Of a stretch of DNA of 42,387 nucleotides, positions 31,896-42,200 are shown piece after piece. The notes under the pieces are model-generated. The model was not told the DNA's origin. It worked only from the letters and a program-made list of their open reading frames with translations, and ran no database searches. Both the position numbers and the translations under genes were made by a program. The DNA comes from Gnetum montanum. Lineage: Eukaryota; Streptophyta; Gnetopsida; Gnetales; Gnetaceae. The stretch lies in the NCBI GenBank assembly GCA_015680685.1, contig MNCI01020719.1, positions 1 through 42,387 on the forward strand, read 5' to 3'. The number at the start of each line of letters is the position of its first letter. Within the stretch, counting starts at the first letter, position 1.

Positions 31896-32769
31896 TCTTA
31901 TTTGAGAAGAAAAGAGAAGCAGGAAGTGAGAAGGGGCCTTTAGATATGGGTAACATGTCTTTTTAGTTTGATAACCAGTGCTTGTAGCCTGTTTATTTTG
32001 TCTAAAGGGTGTGGTTTGTATTCCCATCATGTTTTTTTTTTTAAAAAAATTTTGTTTGTTTTTTATTTTGTTTTATTTCTTTTTGGATGGGAACCATACC
32101 ATGTAAAGACTTATTCAAGTTCCTGTTATTGGTCAACATGGAATGGTAAGAAATTCACAAAAAACACACTTGCACTCAAGATGGCAGAGAGGTACAAAGA
32201 ATATTGAATCCCCTTGAAGCCACACCCTTTTCAAACCTTTGAATCTTTTCCAAGCTTGGAGACTACCAAGGTCACAAGTTCATTAAGGTTTTATTAATGA
32301 AAAAGGGACCTCATATTCCCAAAACCAAGAAAACCATAGAGTTTGTGGATGGGTGGATGATGTGGACTCATTACTTGTTTCATGAAAATAGAAACCTATC
32401 TTAGGTATTAGTCATCAAAATTCAAAAATAGAAACTAGACATTAGCAATAAAAAAACATTAGGTACAAATCACCATCAGTATCCAGTAATAGCATCACTG
32501 TGTCCTATTGGCAATAAAGAACTTTTTATTAGAAGATGAGAAAAATTCACACCAAAATAAGGAAAAATATAAAAGAAATTGTAAAATATTCAAAAAATAT
32601 AAAATGTACTAATGATGTTGTAAAATAAAAATTTGGAAAAATAAGTGTAAAACAAAAAAAAAAAAAGTGAAAAATGAAAAGATGAAAAACTGAGGAGTCA
32701 CTCAATAGGCTAGCATGGATGGCTATCTTTCCCATGACTAAGTTGAAAGGAGGAGATCTAAAAAATTGA

Positions 32770-34110
32770 ACATGGTTTTCTATTCATTGAGGTGTTGCTT
32801 CCACTAGCTTTCATGGGTTCATGGAAAGGTTTGAATGGTTGCATGTTAACCAGTTGCTTTTTGTTTAGGCTCTCAGGTTTTTAAATTAACATGACCCTAG
32901 AAGGAAAGGTTTCATGAATGATGTAAGGCCCTTTCCACAACATTTGGAACTTAGTTCGTTTAGGTATGTGTGTGGGGTTCTAGTAGAGAACCTTGTCTTT
33001 AGGTTGAAATTTTACTTTCTGTATTCTAAGGTCATGGTGCTTTTTGTTGAATGCCTTGTGCACTTCATTTTAGGACAGGGCCACTAATCAATTTTCATCT
33101 AGCACATCAAGGTTGATTAATCGTTCTCTTTGTGCTAGACTTAGGTCAAGATCTAGGTCACATGTTGTTGATAGTGTACGGAGCTTGGATTGAATAGGAA
33201 GTGTTGGTAGTTTCCCATACACTAGCTCATAGGAAGAGTAGCCTATAGGGAGTTTCCATGTTGAGCGGTGAGCCTAGAGGGCATCATTGAGTTTTGTGCT
33301 CAAGTCCTTCATATATTTGCTAATAGTTCTTATTAAGATCTTGGTAATCTCCCTGTTAGTAACCTCTGCTTGACCACTAGCTTGGGGGTGATAAGGTGTT
33401 GTTAATTTATGTTCAACCCCAAGCGTTGCATGAGCTTGCAAAAAATGATGCCTATGAAATGGGTTCCATTGTCAAAGATCAATGCACATGGCACACCAAA
33501 CATGTTGACAACATGTTGTTGTACAAACTGCATAGCAGTGAATGATGTACAGTCGATGACGGTTGCTACTTTTGCCCATTTTGTGTAGTAATCAATGGTA
33601 ATGATTATATATGTCTTTCCATTTGACATGGGTGTGATGGGACTCATGAAGTTGATGCCTCATATGTTGAAGGGTTCTAGTGATTGGATTCACTATTGAG
33701 GTTCCTCCATTCGAGCGATCATCCTACCATCTCGTTGGTAGCATTCACAAGAGTGGACAAATTGGTGGACGTCCTTGAAGATAGTTGGCCAATAATACCC
33801 TGCCATCAGGATCTTAATGGTCATGTGTCTCCTAGCATAGTGGCTCCCACAAGGACCCTCATGAGCATCCTAGAGAATACACAATTGATTAGCATTAGGT
33901 ACATACCAATGAACTAGGTCATTAGCACACACCTTGTAAAGGTGTCCATTAATTTCCATAAAGCATTTGGCTTAATGAAAAAACTATTATTTCTTCTTGT
34001 AGTCCAAATCTTATGGCATCTCTTGAGTGAGAAGATAAGTGAGGATGCCATCATACCATTTTGGTTCATTGAGCACTTGTTCATTAGGGAATTGGTCAGA
34101 GAGTGGACTC
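32770..34110 (-). pseudogene. integrase of element B
   Basis: Zinc-binding part: HEGPCGSHYARRHMTIKILM, YYWPTIFKDVHQFVHSCECY (HHCC). Core: YIIITIDYYTKWAKV (first Asp, about 33595), ALIFDNGTHFIG (second Asp, 33456-33476), TTPYHPQASGQAEVTNREIT (Glu, about 33370). C-terminal: YELVYGKLPTLPI, KFQPKDKVLY, then MLWKGPYIIHETFPS near 32900. A Ty3/gypsy DDE integrase with no chromodomain visible. The core is open at 33402-33647; elsewhere stops and frame changes occur. Confidence 0.8.
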
Positions 34111-34189
34111 TCCTCCTTCTCTTTGTCAATTTTCTTTTAATCTACCATCCTAAGATCAAATTCCTACAAGATCACCAACCACCATATGA

Positions 34190-34560
34190 CATAGGGGCTC
34201 ACTGTTGGCTTATTCATTAGGAAGCAGGTGGCACTATGATTAGTGTGCACAAACACTTTGTATCCAAGCACATAGTGCCTAAAATTTTCTAGAGCATACA
34301 CCACTGTCATTAGTTCTTTCTCCATTGTGGTGTAATTCAACTATGCACCCATAATGCTTTGACTTGTGCAGTGGATGTAATATGGATGTTTTTAGTCATC
34401 CAAGTACATAAGCATAGCTCCCAAGGCATAATTTGATGTATCTATCATGATATGAAACAGTCTAAACTAGTCAGGTGCTTGTAGAATGAGAGTCTCTATG
34501 AGCTTTTGCTTAAAGCTGTGGAATGCTTTTTTGCATTTTTTTGATCCAGATGAATGAAGC
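34190..34560 (-). pseudogene. RNase H of element B
   Basis: Reads FRLFHIMIDTSNYALGAMLM, QSIMGA, LNYTTMEKELMTVVYALENF, RHYVLGYKVFVHTNHSATCF, then WWLVIL and EFDL. The Ty3/gypsy RNase H pattern (CDASxxAxGAxL, Y.TTEKELLAVVxAxxKFR.YLxG, TDHxAL). Catalytic Asp in the first block is kept as IDTS; the TDH motif is now TNH. Confidence 0.75.
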
Positions 34561-35450
34561 ATCTTTATTTCTTAGCTCGACTAATGATTTTGCTATCTTA
34601 GAGAAATTCTCTATGAATCATCAGTAGTAGCCAATGTATCCAATGAATGATCAAACATCTCTAATGATTTCTAGTTGGTGAGTTATTCCTTGGATGACCC
34701 TTATCTTTTTAGGGTCCACCTCAATCCCAACCTGAGAAATTCTATGCCCCAGTACAATGCCTTCATGAACCATTAGATGGCTTTTCTACCAAATGAACCA
34801 AAGGTTTGTCTCCATATATCTTTTAAGCACTTGCTCAAGGCAGTCCAAGGCTTACTCAAATGTAGCACCATGGGTGGAGAAGTCATCCATGAAGACTTCC
34901 ACCCTGCAATGAATTTGTTGCTAAAAAATGCTTAGGACCAAGTGTTGGAATGTTGTAGAAGCATTGCATAGATCAAAAGGCATCTTTCAATATGCAAAAG
35001 TTCCCCAAGGACTTGTGAATGTTATTTTGGCCTGATCCTCTAGCACAATTTGGATTTGGTTATAGCCACTATAACCATCCAAAAAACTATAATAGCAATG
35101 CCATGATATAGTTTCTAACACTTGATCCACAAATGCAATGGAAAGTGATCTTTGAATATGGTCATATTCAATAGTCGGAAGTTAATATAGACATGCGACT
35201 TGCAACCTTTCTTTGGTACAATCATGAGTGGACTAACCCACTCACTATTCATAATGGGATAGATAAAATCTGCCTTGAGGAGTTGTTCAATTTTCTCTTT
35301 GATAATCTACTTCAATTTGGGATTCAACCACTGCTATGGCTATCCCTCTGGTTTCATGGCTGGATCAATGTAAATATGATGTTGGCATATCCTAAGATCG
35401 ATCCTCATAAGTTTAGGATATGACCATGTAAAGGTTGTTGGCCATTTGTT
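34560..35450 (-). pseudogene. reverse transcriptase of element B
   Basis: Reads KADFIYPIMNSEWVSPLMIV, PKKG, INFRLLNMTIFKDHFPL, then after frame changes VEVFMDDFSTHGA (catalytic FMDD at 34882-34893), LDCLEQVLKRYMETNLWFIW, HEGIVLGHRISQVGIEVDPK and SFIGYIGYY. The DHFPLPFIDQML...FMDDFSVxG...LxxVLxRCxETNLVLNWEKCHFMVxEGIVLGH pattern is of Athila/Tat type. Several stops and frameshifts. Confidence 0.8.
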
Positions 35451-35858
35451 TTTCACTTTCAACAACATCTGTTTTTGTTTAGGATCAAGATTGACATTAA
35501 TTATTACCAACTTGCCATTTTTCAAAATGCATACTTCATGTAGATAGGTAGAATTTTCAACCCTAAGGGATTTTGTTTAAAATTTTTAGGGATTTTCAAC
35601 TCACCCCAATAGGTATCATCATTCACATTATCTAGAAAGTTGGTGATGAAATTACTCTTGTTTATCCATGCTTTTAATATAGGCACATGTTAGACTCTTA
35701 GTAGGTTCCATGCAAAGTGTGTCACTTCCAAGATCAACTATTAGTCATTGGGTGTCCTCTTATTTTGTGGCTACTACATATAGGTACCTTTAAACTTCAT
35801 ATTTATCTACACACTGTCTACATGATTTGATGGTTATGCTTTTGATAGACTAAAGTTT

Positions 35859-36215
35859 CTACACATAGTTGTACTTGGTATCATTGTATGTGATACATGG
35901 AACTCTCTTCTTCTTGATCTTTTTAAATTCATTCTTCTTGGAAACTTCTAAAGAGAGATCTCTAATGCCCATTTGCACATCAGTAGTGTTCAACCATGTC
36001 CTTCCCATAATAATTGGGAAGTCTTCCTTGTAGTTGTCAACCTTGATCACCAGAAAATTAGTAGGATAGGACCACCCACAAACAGTGGTCACAATGTCCA
36101 CCACAAGTCCCAAAGGAACTGTGATTGATTAGTCTACCAATTCTAGACATATATTGCTCTTCTTGAAAAGCAATAGGTTCCATGCTTTATACGTGTCATA
36201 GGAAATTAGATTGAT
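35859..36215 (-). pseudogene. protease of element B, active site deleted
   Basis: The C-terminal block is open (35859-36113): GLVVDIVTTVCGWSYPTNFL, DFPIIMGRTWLNTTDVQMGI, RDLSLEV. Upstream, SPLIYL passes directly into INLISYDTYKAWN at about 36214. Compared with A-left, about 17 codons including the catalytic DSG are missing, so this protease cannot be active. Confidence 0.7.
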
Positions 36216-36745
36216 ACAAGTAAATGAGAGGACTTCCATGGTTAGATCTTTTCCTAGGAAGGTTGCTAGCCTTAATCCAAAGAGATACAACATGGGTTAA
36301 CATAATAGTGTAGATCTTAGGAGGCATTTGGTTTGAAGGAATCTCGAAAGGATTTGATGTAGAGGATGATGGAAAGATAGGGTGATCGGCCACATTAGTC
36401 TATGAGGAATTTGGAGGATTGTTGGGTTAGAAGAATAGTCATTTTCAGGATCTAGCATCTGAACCATTTAGCTGGAAAGGCGACTGTAAGTTAATAGCCC
36501 TAGTAACATTACGTTGTTGTAGCTGTGGTGGAATTTCACCTTGCATAGATGGAGCAAGAGGTAATTGGGTGGAGGGTGGAGGAGCATGTGCTAAAGGATG
36601 AGAAGGGTGATAGGAATATGGGGTTTCCCCTCTAGTACATCCCAAACTCCTACAAGTGTGATAGGATAGGGTAACATTCTTTAGGATGTTCATATTGGTA
36701 GATGTCACATCCACCATCATCATTTTATTCGAACTCCACAACCTC
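36216..36745 (-). pseudogene. Gag-protease linker of element B
   Basis: Pro/Ser/Gln-rich: PSHPLAHAPPPSTQLPLAPS, MQGEIPPQLQQRNVTRAINL, NPFEIPSNQMPPKIYTIMLT. Aligned with 940-1600 of A-left. Stops near 36430. Confidence 0.6.
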
Positions 36746-38510
36746 TTCTATTGTTGCAGCCTTGCCCTTACCTCTTTGGTAGGCATGTTTAGCTTCTTTC
36801 CACCTTCTGTGAATATGGTCACTACTATGCTCTCTTTATTCTTCTACAACTTTTAGAGTAGTTTGAAATTTTTTATCCAATGAATCCCATTTTTATCTAC
36901 CTTGGCCAAAATTTTAGACATAGAATTTTGGATTGGCAAGGTCTTTTTGTTCACCACCTCATCAAGTGGTGACTCCTTCTCATTGTCACAAAATCAAACA
37001 TTCCTTTTTCTAATGGAAGGATCCCTATTATATTCTTTCGTACTTTTCCATTTCGTCAGCTCTCCTTCTTCTTTTGCTACCTACTCTATCATCCTTTAGA
37101 TCTAATGGGCTCTAAGTTCTAATAGTCTCCCTTGGGCGTAGATCCCAAGAGTTCTTCTCATTTCTAATTTGAGTCCATCTATGATGTGGCAAAGTTGTTC
37201 TTGCTGAGAATAACCATGGCCAGGGCATTGGTGTATGAGAGAATAGTATTTACCAATGGTGGTGTCCAAGGGTTCATGTGTTCTCTGCTTCCATCCTTGG
37301 ATCTACCTTCTTAGATTAAACACTTGGGAGTATGTTTGGTATTTATCATTGAATAGCTTTAGCATTGTACTCCACTTGTGGATGAATTCTAGCTCTAATG
37401 ATTGATACCAACTTTTTGCTTTTGTGAGAAGTGTCCTAGGAAATAGCTTTAATTTCTACCAATCATTTTCAATATTTTGTAAGGCACAAGCATCATGAGA
37501 GGCTTGAAGATGTATTTGCAGATCAAAGTTATATCCCCTTCAAATTTGGGAATACTATTCATGTCAAGTTGCTTGATTCAACTATCTTTTACATGCTTGG
37601 TTAGAATTTTTACTACTGTTGCAATATTTAGCATGCTTCAAGTTGCTAGCAAAGGCTCATCATCATCATTATTTCGATAATGTCCTTTGCTACCCCTTCG
37701 TTCATGGTGGGCTTGGTGATCATTATTGTCTTGCTGTTTACCTTCATCATGGTTGTCCTTTCAGCGGCATTTGTCAAAACCAAAAAGGGAATAAGAAGAT
37801 GTGGATGAAGAGGGTGAAGAAGGAAGAGAATTGCACCACCATGGTGTCTACCACCATTTCTATGCTTGTCATGGCCATGTTCATTAGCTTTCTTGTCATC
37901 TTGATGCTTGCTTGAGCCCTTGCTTAGACTCCCACTCTTGCCTAAATCCAGATTGTTGATAGTGGACTACAGCTTTAGGTTCAAGTCCCCATCACCAATA
38001 TTAAGGGATGGGGAATCTTCATGTTGAGAACCCCCAAAAGGAGGATTCTCATTATCATTTTGGTTGAGTAGGAACAAGGGATTGGTGAACCATTTGCCCT
38101 TCATAGCCTCATGGTGCTTCTCTTGGTGTCAATTTCTCTTGCATTGTGTTTTAGTGGGACAATAGTCCCAGTAGTTATAGTCATGCACAACGTACTCTTC
38201 TTGAAGATCCTAGATGCCCAACCTCCTAAGATTTTGGAGCAACATCATAGGCACCAATCAATTAGAAGGCATTACAATGTTTCCCTCCATATCTTGCCAT
38301 CACAATTGTTTATCTTGATGCAAGATGAAGGTGAAATCAAGCACATACTCATCTGGATGAGTATATGCCACCTTGCATTCTTGAGGCATTGGCAGTTTAG
38401 TATCATCATGCCTATGAGAAGAAGATATTTTGCAATTACAATAAAATGTCAATGTGCTTAAATTATTATATGTATTTTGAAAAATGATTTTAACCTTAAG
38501 GTTCATCCAA
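36746..38510 (-). pseudogene. Gag of element B
   Basis: N-terminal block HPDEYVLDFTFILHQDKQL (38300-38380), a charged His/Asp-rich linker, a capsid-like block (KLKLFPRTLLTKAKSWYQSL, MLKLFNDKYQTYSQVFNLR, QCPGHGYSQQEQLCHIIDGL) around 37180-37480, then SPLDEVVNKKTLPIQNSM. Same order as A-left Gag. Frequent stops and frame changes; no canonical CCHC knuckle. Confidence 0.65.
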
Positions 38511-38564
38511 TGATGTTAATGATTTTCACTATGCCTAGATAACACATGTTTCAAACAAAAAGAG

Positions 38565-38582
38565 TCCTTAACAATGGCACCA
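38565..38582 (-). other. primer-binding site of element B (decayed)
   Basis: TGGTGCCATTGTTAAGGA on the minus strand, one base from the LTR. Relative to A-left (TGGCGCCATTGCCAGGGA) the differences are all C-to-T or G-to-A, as expected from loss of methylated cytosines. Confidence 0.65.
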
Positions 38583-38583
38583 A

Positions 38584-38932
38584 TGATGAGCAATGAATGT
38601 CCCTACGCTCAATCATACGAATCACTAAGCGTTGACATGCAATCTAGTCGAATTTTGTGGACTCTATGTCTTCTAGTACACTAGTCTCTAGGAAGTGAAC
38701 TTTGCCCTAATAGCCATTCATTGTCTTCCTAATTACACTCGTGATATGCAAAGGTATGGTTAAGTGTAATCAAGGCATATGATTTCTATTATTTTTTATG
38801 TTTTATGTGTTGGGTGCTTAAGATAAAGGATGAAGGAAATGAAGTAAATTAATTGCTAATTTAATCTAACTAACTAATATCTAACTAATCCTAACATAAG
38901 CATTCGATCCCACTTTCTATACACATATTGAA
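38584..38932 (-). repeat. 5' LTR of element B (cut by nested insertion)
   Basis: Starts TGATGAGCAATGAATGTCCC. Aligns with the first part of 25725-26562 and breaks at 38932, where the A-type LTR begins exactly at its own terminus. Confidence 0.8.
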
Positions 38933-39855
38933 TGATGAGTGGCGAGGTACCCCTACACTCAACCATATGAAACGAGCATAGCATGTGCGATCTGGTCAAA
39001 CTCCGTAGACTAAGTGCCTACATGCCCCATGGAACACTTGGGGTTAATCATTCATTGTCTTCCCAAACTTACTTGTAGTTGTCACGGTGTATGGTTAAGT
39101 AACTTCGAGGTATATGATTTTTTATATTTTTTATGTTTTTCTCCTATGCTATTGAGGTGAAGGGTTGAGAAACTAACTAACTCTAACTAATGACTAAGTC
39201 TAAATTAACCTAGCATCAGCATCCATTCCCACGTACCGTACACTCCTTGAACCGATGCAACCGTGGCTACCAAATGCTAATTGTCGCTAGGATCACCACG
39301 CGTAACGCACGTGCTCAAAGTGATCGTACTGTGGCACTTAACTAGGAGGAAAGAGTTGAGAAAGCTAATCTAGCCTAAGTGCGATGAGCAGCCGATTCCT
39401 TGACTAACTGTACACATCTTGGTGCATGACTACCACTAGGATTACTAAGCACAGATCCTGAATAGGCCATTGAGTTACCAAGTAGTCACATTAGATGCTT
39501 GTAATCAAGTCGTACTCATACCGCGTTGCGATGAGCAGCCGATTCCTTGACTAACCGTACACATCCTTAGATGCTCGTAATCAAGTCGTACTCATACCGC
39601 ATTCTAAGAGTTTAAGGGTGAGAGAGAAAACAATAAATAAAATCCTATTCCATGCACTGCAAGGTTTATTCAGGAAGTTCGTCTTTATTGCCGTACACAA
39701 CTTGTGTTTAGGTACAATGTTGCTCAAATAAAGATCCGTTTACTTTAGGACTCCTACTGTGGGCACATGGAAAATATTCTATCTATGGAGTGATCAAACT
39801 GCCAGAGTTTCCCTACTTCTAACTCAGGATGGAAAAACAAGGGAGAGTTGCCTCT

Positions 39856-39864
39856 TATTTATAG
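39856..39864 (-). promoter_or_regulatory. TATA box of A-right LTR
   Basis: CTATAAATA on the minus strand with the GATATC cluster (39879-39972) immediately upstream. Confidence 0.6.
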
Positions 39865-39878
39865 ACTTGGCGACGGAC

Positions 39879-39972
39879 CGCGATATCGTGTATGCGATAT
39901 CGCAGGGGACGATGCGATATCGCATGGGATGCAATATTGTGGCTGCTGCGATATCGTGTATGCGATATCGTG
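39879..39972 (-). promoter_or_regulatory. GATATC palindrome cluster, A-right LTR
   Basis: Five GATATC and one degenerate AATATT site in 95 bases (39882, 39897, 39916, 39932, 39951, 39965), typically tGCGATATCGtg. Homologous to the cluster at 263-365 but with a different copy number and spacing. Confidence 0.6.
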
Positions 39973-40010
39973 GATCATGCGAATTGCGTCTCATCATACC
40001 CCCATGACTG

Positions 40011-40560
40011 AATGAAAACTCGTCCTCGAGTTCCTTACAAAATATTGGGAAGGTATGGGATTATTGAGGGGAATGGAACTAATGGGATGACATGTGAATG
40101 GATCATCATTACAAGACTTGACAAAACTGGTGTTCATGACAACAAGGGTGAACACCTTATTACAATGACATCAAGCCTTAGTTGGCAGCTGAGAAAGAGA
40201 GAGAGAGAAAGAAGTGTTGCTACTGCCAACGCCAAGATTTCGCTTTCTGTTGTCCATCGGTAAACGTGCCATCGATCTTGTTCCTTGCATAGCTGCTATA
40301 GCACTGCTCCATTCCATGTGTTCCCTCCAGATCCGGTCCATTATTGCATGATCGCCATTTGCACACACAACACAATCTTATATTAGCAAGGGTAAATGAT
40401 TCATCATGTAATTGATACCTTGCTTTGGTGTAAGTTCATTGCCTAGGTTGTGGTATGGCTAATTGTGGTCTGGGGATGTATTAATGATGACTACCGAACG
40501 TGTAGGGGTTAGGAAAGAATTGAAAAAATTCAGGGCTAAGAGAAAATTGAAAAAATTGGG
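40011..40560. other. A-right region between PPT and conserved unit
   Basis: About 550 bases of spacer where B has its 3-kb extra ORF. No trace of that ORF. Includes a (GA)n stretch at 40191-40214. No gene seen. Confidence 0.6.
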
Positions 40561-40873
40561 CCCCGTACCCCCATGACTAATTGTGAACCTTCAGTAGCGT
40601 TAGAATGGAGAAAGAAAAGGAGTAAGAAAGATAGATAAAAAGGGACAACGATAGCATTGAGGGAATGAATGTCGAGATGGTAATGAACAAAATAAAATTA
40701 ATTGCAAAAATGTTAGGGAAAAGAAATTAACTGGTGTACCAAATAGGAATGTTAGTGGGTCCTCCCCAAAGCAGGCTCATGCCCTTTAATGCCCTAACAA
40801 ACCCACATTCAAAGAGTCCATAGGCTCCGGGAATGTCAATTGGAACAAGATTTAAAGTCTTAACCGCAAGAAT

Positions 40874-41221
40874 TTACCAAAAAGAAAACAATGCATCTAC
40901 CAAAATATACACTAATGATATAACCGACAATGAGGTGAACAATGGAGAGAAGGGTGGAGAGAAGAGGATGGAATGGAATCCCAAGAACAAGGTGGTGTAC
41001 AGCCCCTTGTGTGTTTTATGATTAATGTGACTTAGCAAATCCCATTCCAAGTCTAGCCTCAAACCAACCACATCCAGTGACTTCGCATCAATGCATTCGG
41101 CTAAACCATCCACTTGGATAACAAGGATGCCTTCCTCAAGAGTCACCACCATTCCGACGAAACAAAGGAGAGAATGGGAAGTGAGAAGGACCTTAGTTAG
41201 AGGGAACACTTTTGGTTCCAT
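40874..41221 (-). CDS. short conserved ORF of A-right
   Basis: 115 codons, open from ATG (41219-41221) to stop. Residues 24-90 match the short ORFs in B: MVVTLEEGILVIQVDGLAEC against MVVIHGSILLSQGDRLILEW, then GLRLDLEWDLLSHINHKTHK and GLYTTLFLGFHSI. A hydrophobic Phe/Leu/Ser-rich C terminus could be a membrane segment, but this may only reflect base composition. No known family recognised. The longest intact version of the three. Confidence 0.4.
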   Translation of the reverse strand: MEPKVFPLTKVLLTSHSLLCFVGMVVTLEEGILVIQVDGLAECIDAKSLDVVGLRLDLEWDLLSHINHKTHKGLYTTLFLGFHSILFSPPFSPLFTSLSVISLVYILVDALFSFW

Positions 41222-41747
41222 AACGAGTGCTTGTAGCCCAAGTTTTATTTCGTCTAAGGGGTGTGCTTTGAATTCTCACTTAGTTTTTTTTTATGTTTTG
41301 TGTTTTTATGCGTGAGAACCACACAATGCAAAGACTTTTTATTTTTATTGTCTTAACTTTCGATAGTTGGGTAATGTCGAAGTGGTAAGAAAACTCAAGA
41401 AGAAAACATCCAAGCACCCAAGAGAATGACCAACACAAATGCATCAAGTTCCCTTGAAGTCACACCCTTTTCAATCCTTGAGTCCTTCCTTAGTTTGAGA
41501 AATACCCAATCACCGATTCATTAAAGTTCTTATTAGAAGGAGACTGTACATTTCCAAGCCAAGAGAGACCATAGAAACTGGTGGATGGATGGATGAAGTG
41601 AACTCATTGCCTACCATATCAAAAGAGACATACCTTAGTATCAACATTGTGACTTAAAGGTAAAAATCAAACATTAGCAATCAACAAGAAAATAGTTCAC
41701 ACCATCATGAAGAACACTTATTGGGTGACAAACTTACAGGGTGGATA

Positions 41748-41769
41748 ACACACACACACACACACACAA
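41748..41769. repeat. (CA)n microsatellite
   Basis: Eleven CA units. Confidence 0.9.
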
Positions 41770-41784
41770 AATGAAAAAGTATAA

Positions 41785-41940
41785 CGATGTTGTAAAACAA
41801 AAACAATAAAAGTTAAAGAAAGCTGTAAAAGAAAAACTAGAAAAGTTAAAGAAATTTGTAAAACAAAAATGTGTAAGACAAAAAAATTGTAAAACAAAAA
41901 CGTGTAAAACAAAAATATGTAAAATAAAAACGTAAAAAGA
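41785..41940. repeat. purine-rich tandem array, GTAAAACAAAAA unit
   Basis: Seven or eight imperfect copies of (t)GTAAAACAAAAAcgt-like units, 14-28 bases apart. Element B has a shorter counterpart (32585-32680). Confidence 0.7.
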
Positions 41941-42200
41941 ACTGAGGGTCCCATATGATTAGCATAGGTGGCCATCTCCCCCATGACTTAGTGGAAATGG
42001 AGGGATCCGAAATAATGAGCACCTATTTGAATTTCTAGGAAGTGTCCAACTTCTCCCAATTGATGATCTTAGATTAAGGGGTGGAAGTTGGCGACGCTCA
42101 TATTCCAATGTGTCTATGCCTTTGTTGTTGGCGTGGGTTAGTGCCTCAGTTTGTTCCATGCATATTTGGTTGCTCCTTCAAGTAGCTATCAACCACGGGG
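41941..42200 (-). pseudogene. A-right deletion junction and protease-RT spacer
   Basis: Left part (to about 42025) matches B 32700-32770 just after integrase; right part matches B 35575-35760 just before RT. The join removes RT to integrase. Confidence 0.6.

Larger units (their letters stand above)
29914..32057 (-). repeat. tandem duplication of a 1.07-kb unit in the 3' region of B
   Basis: Unit 1 is 29914-30985, unit 2 is 30986 to about 32057. They align along their length: cccccat(g/a)actaagagctt, tgacaaaatttc region, cataagtcccttgt region, and the poly-T end. The related A-right element has one copy (about 40562-41290). So this is a duplication inside B, not an LTR pair. Each unit holds a TATA-like box, a PPT-like motif and a short conserved ORF. 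Confidence 0.85.
25725..38932 (-). mobile_element. element B: large Athila/Tat-like Ty3/gypsy with extra 3' ORF
   Basis: Read right to left: partial 5' LTR (38584-38932), decayed tRNA-Asp PBS (38565-38582), Gag, protease, RT with FMDD, RNase H, integrase, a duplicated 1.07-kb unit (29914-32057), an extra coiled-coil ORF (26795-29631), polypurine tract, 3' LTR (25725-26562). The RT block DHFPL, the VEVFMDDFS active site and the PBS fit the Athila/Tat group of non-chromodomain elements; a gene between integrase and 3' LTR is typical of Athila. The 5' LTR is cut by insertion of A-right at 38933; its other part should lie past the window. Coding is broken throughout. Confidence 0.85.
38933..39996 (-). 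repeat. complete A-type 3' LTR (1064 bases)
   Basis: TGATGAGTGGCG...GCGTCTCATCA, ends forming the inverted repeat TGATGAG/CTCATCA. Includes a 200-base extra block (39390-39600) absent from the LTR at 3570, in which gcgatgagcagccgattcct occurs twice (39391, 39528) and aatcaagtcgtactcatacc occurs twice (39502, 39580). Confidence 0.85.

Noticed and set aside
29914-32057. 1.07-kb direct repeats considered as an LTR pair of another element
   Set aside because: The two units are directly adjacent with nothing between them, and A-right carries a single copy at the same place.
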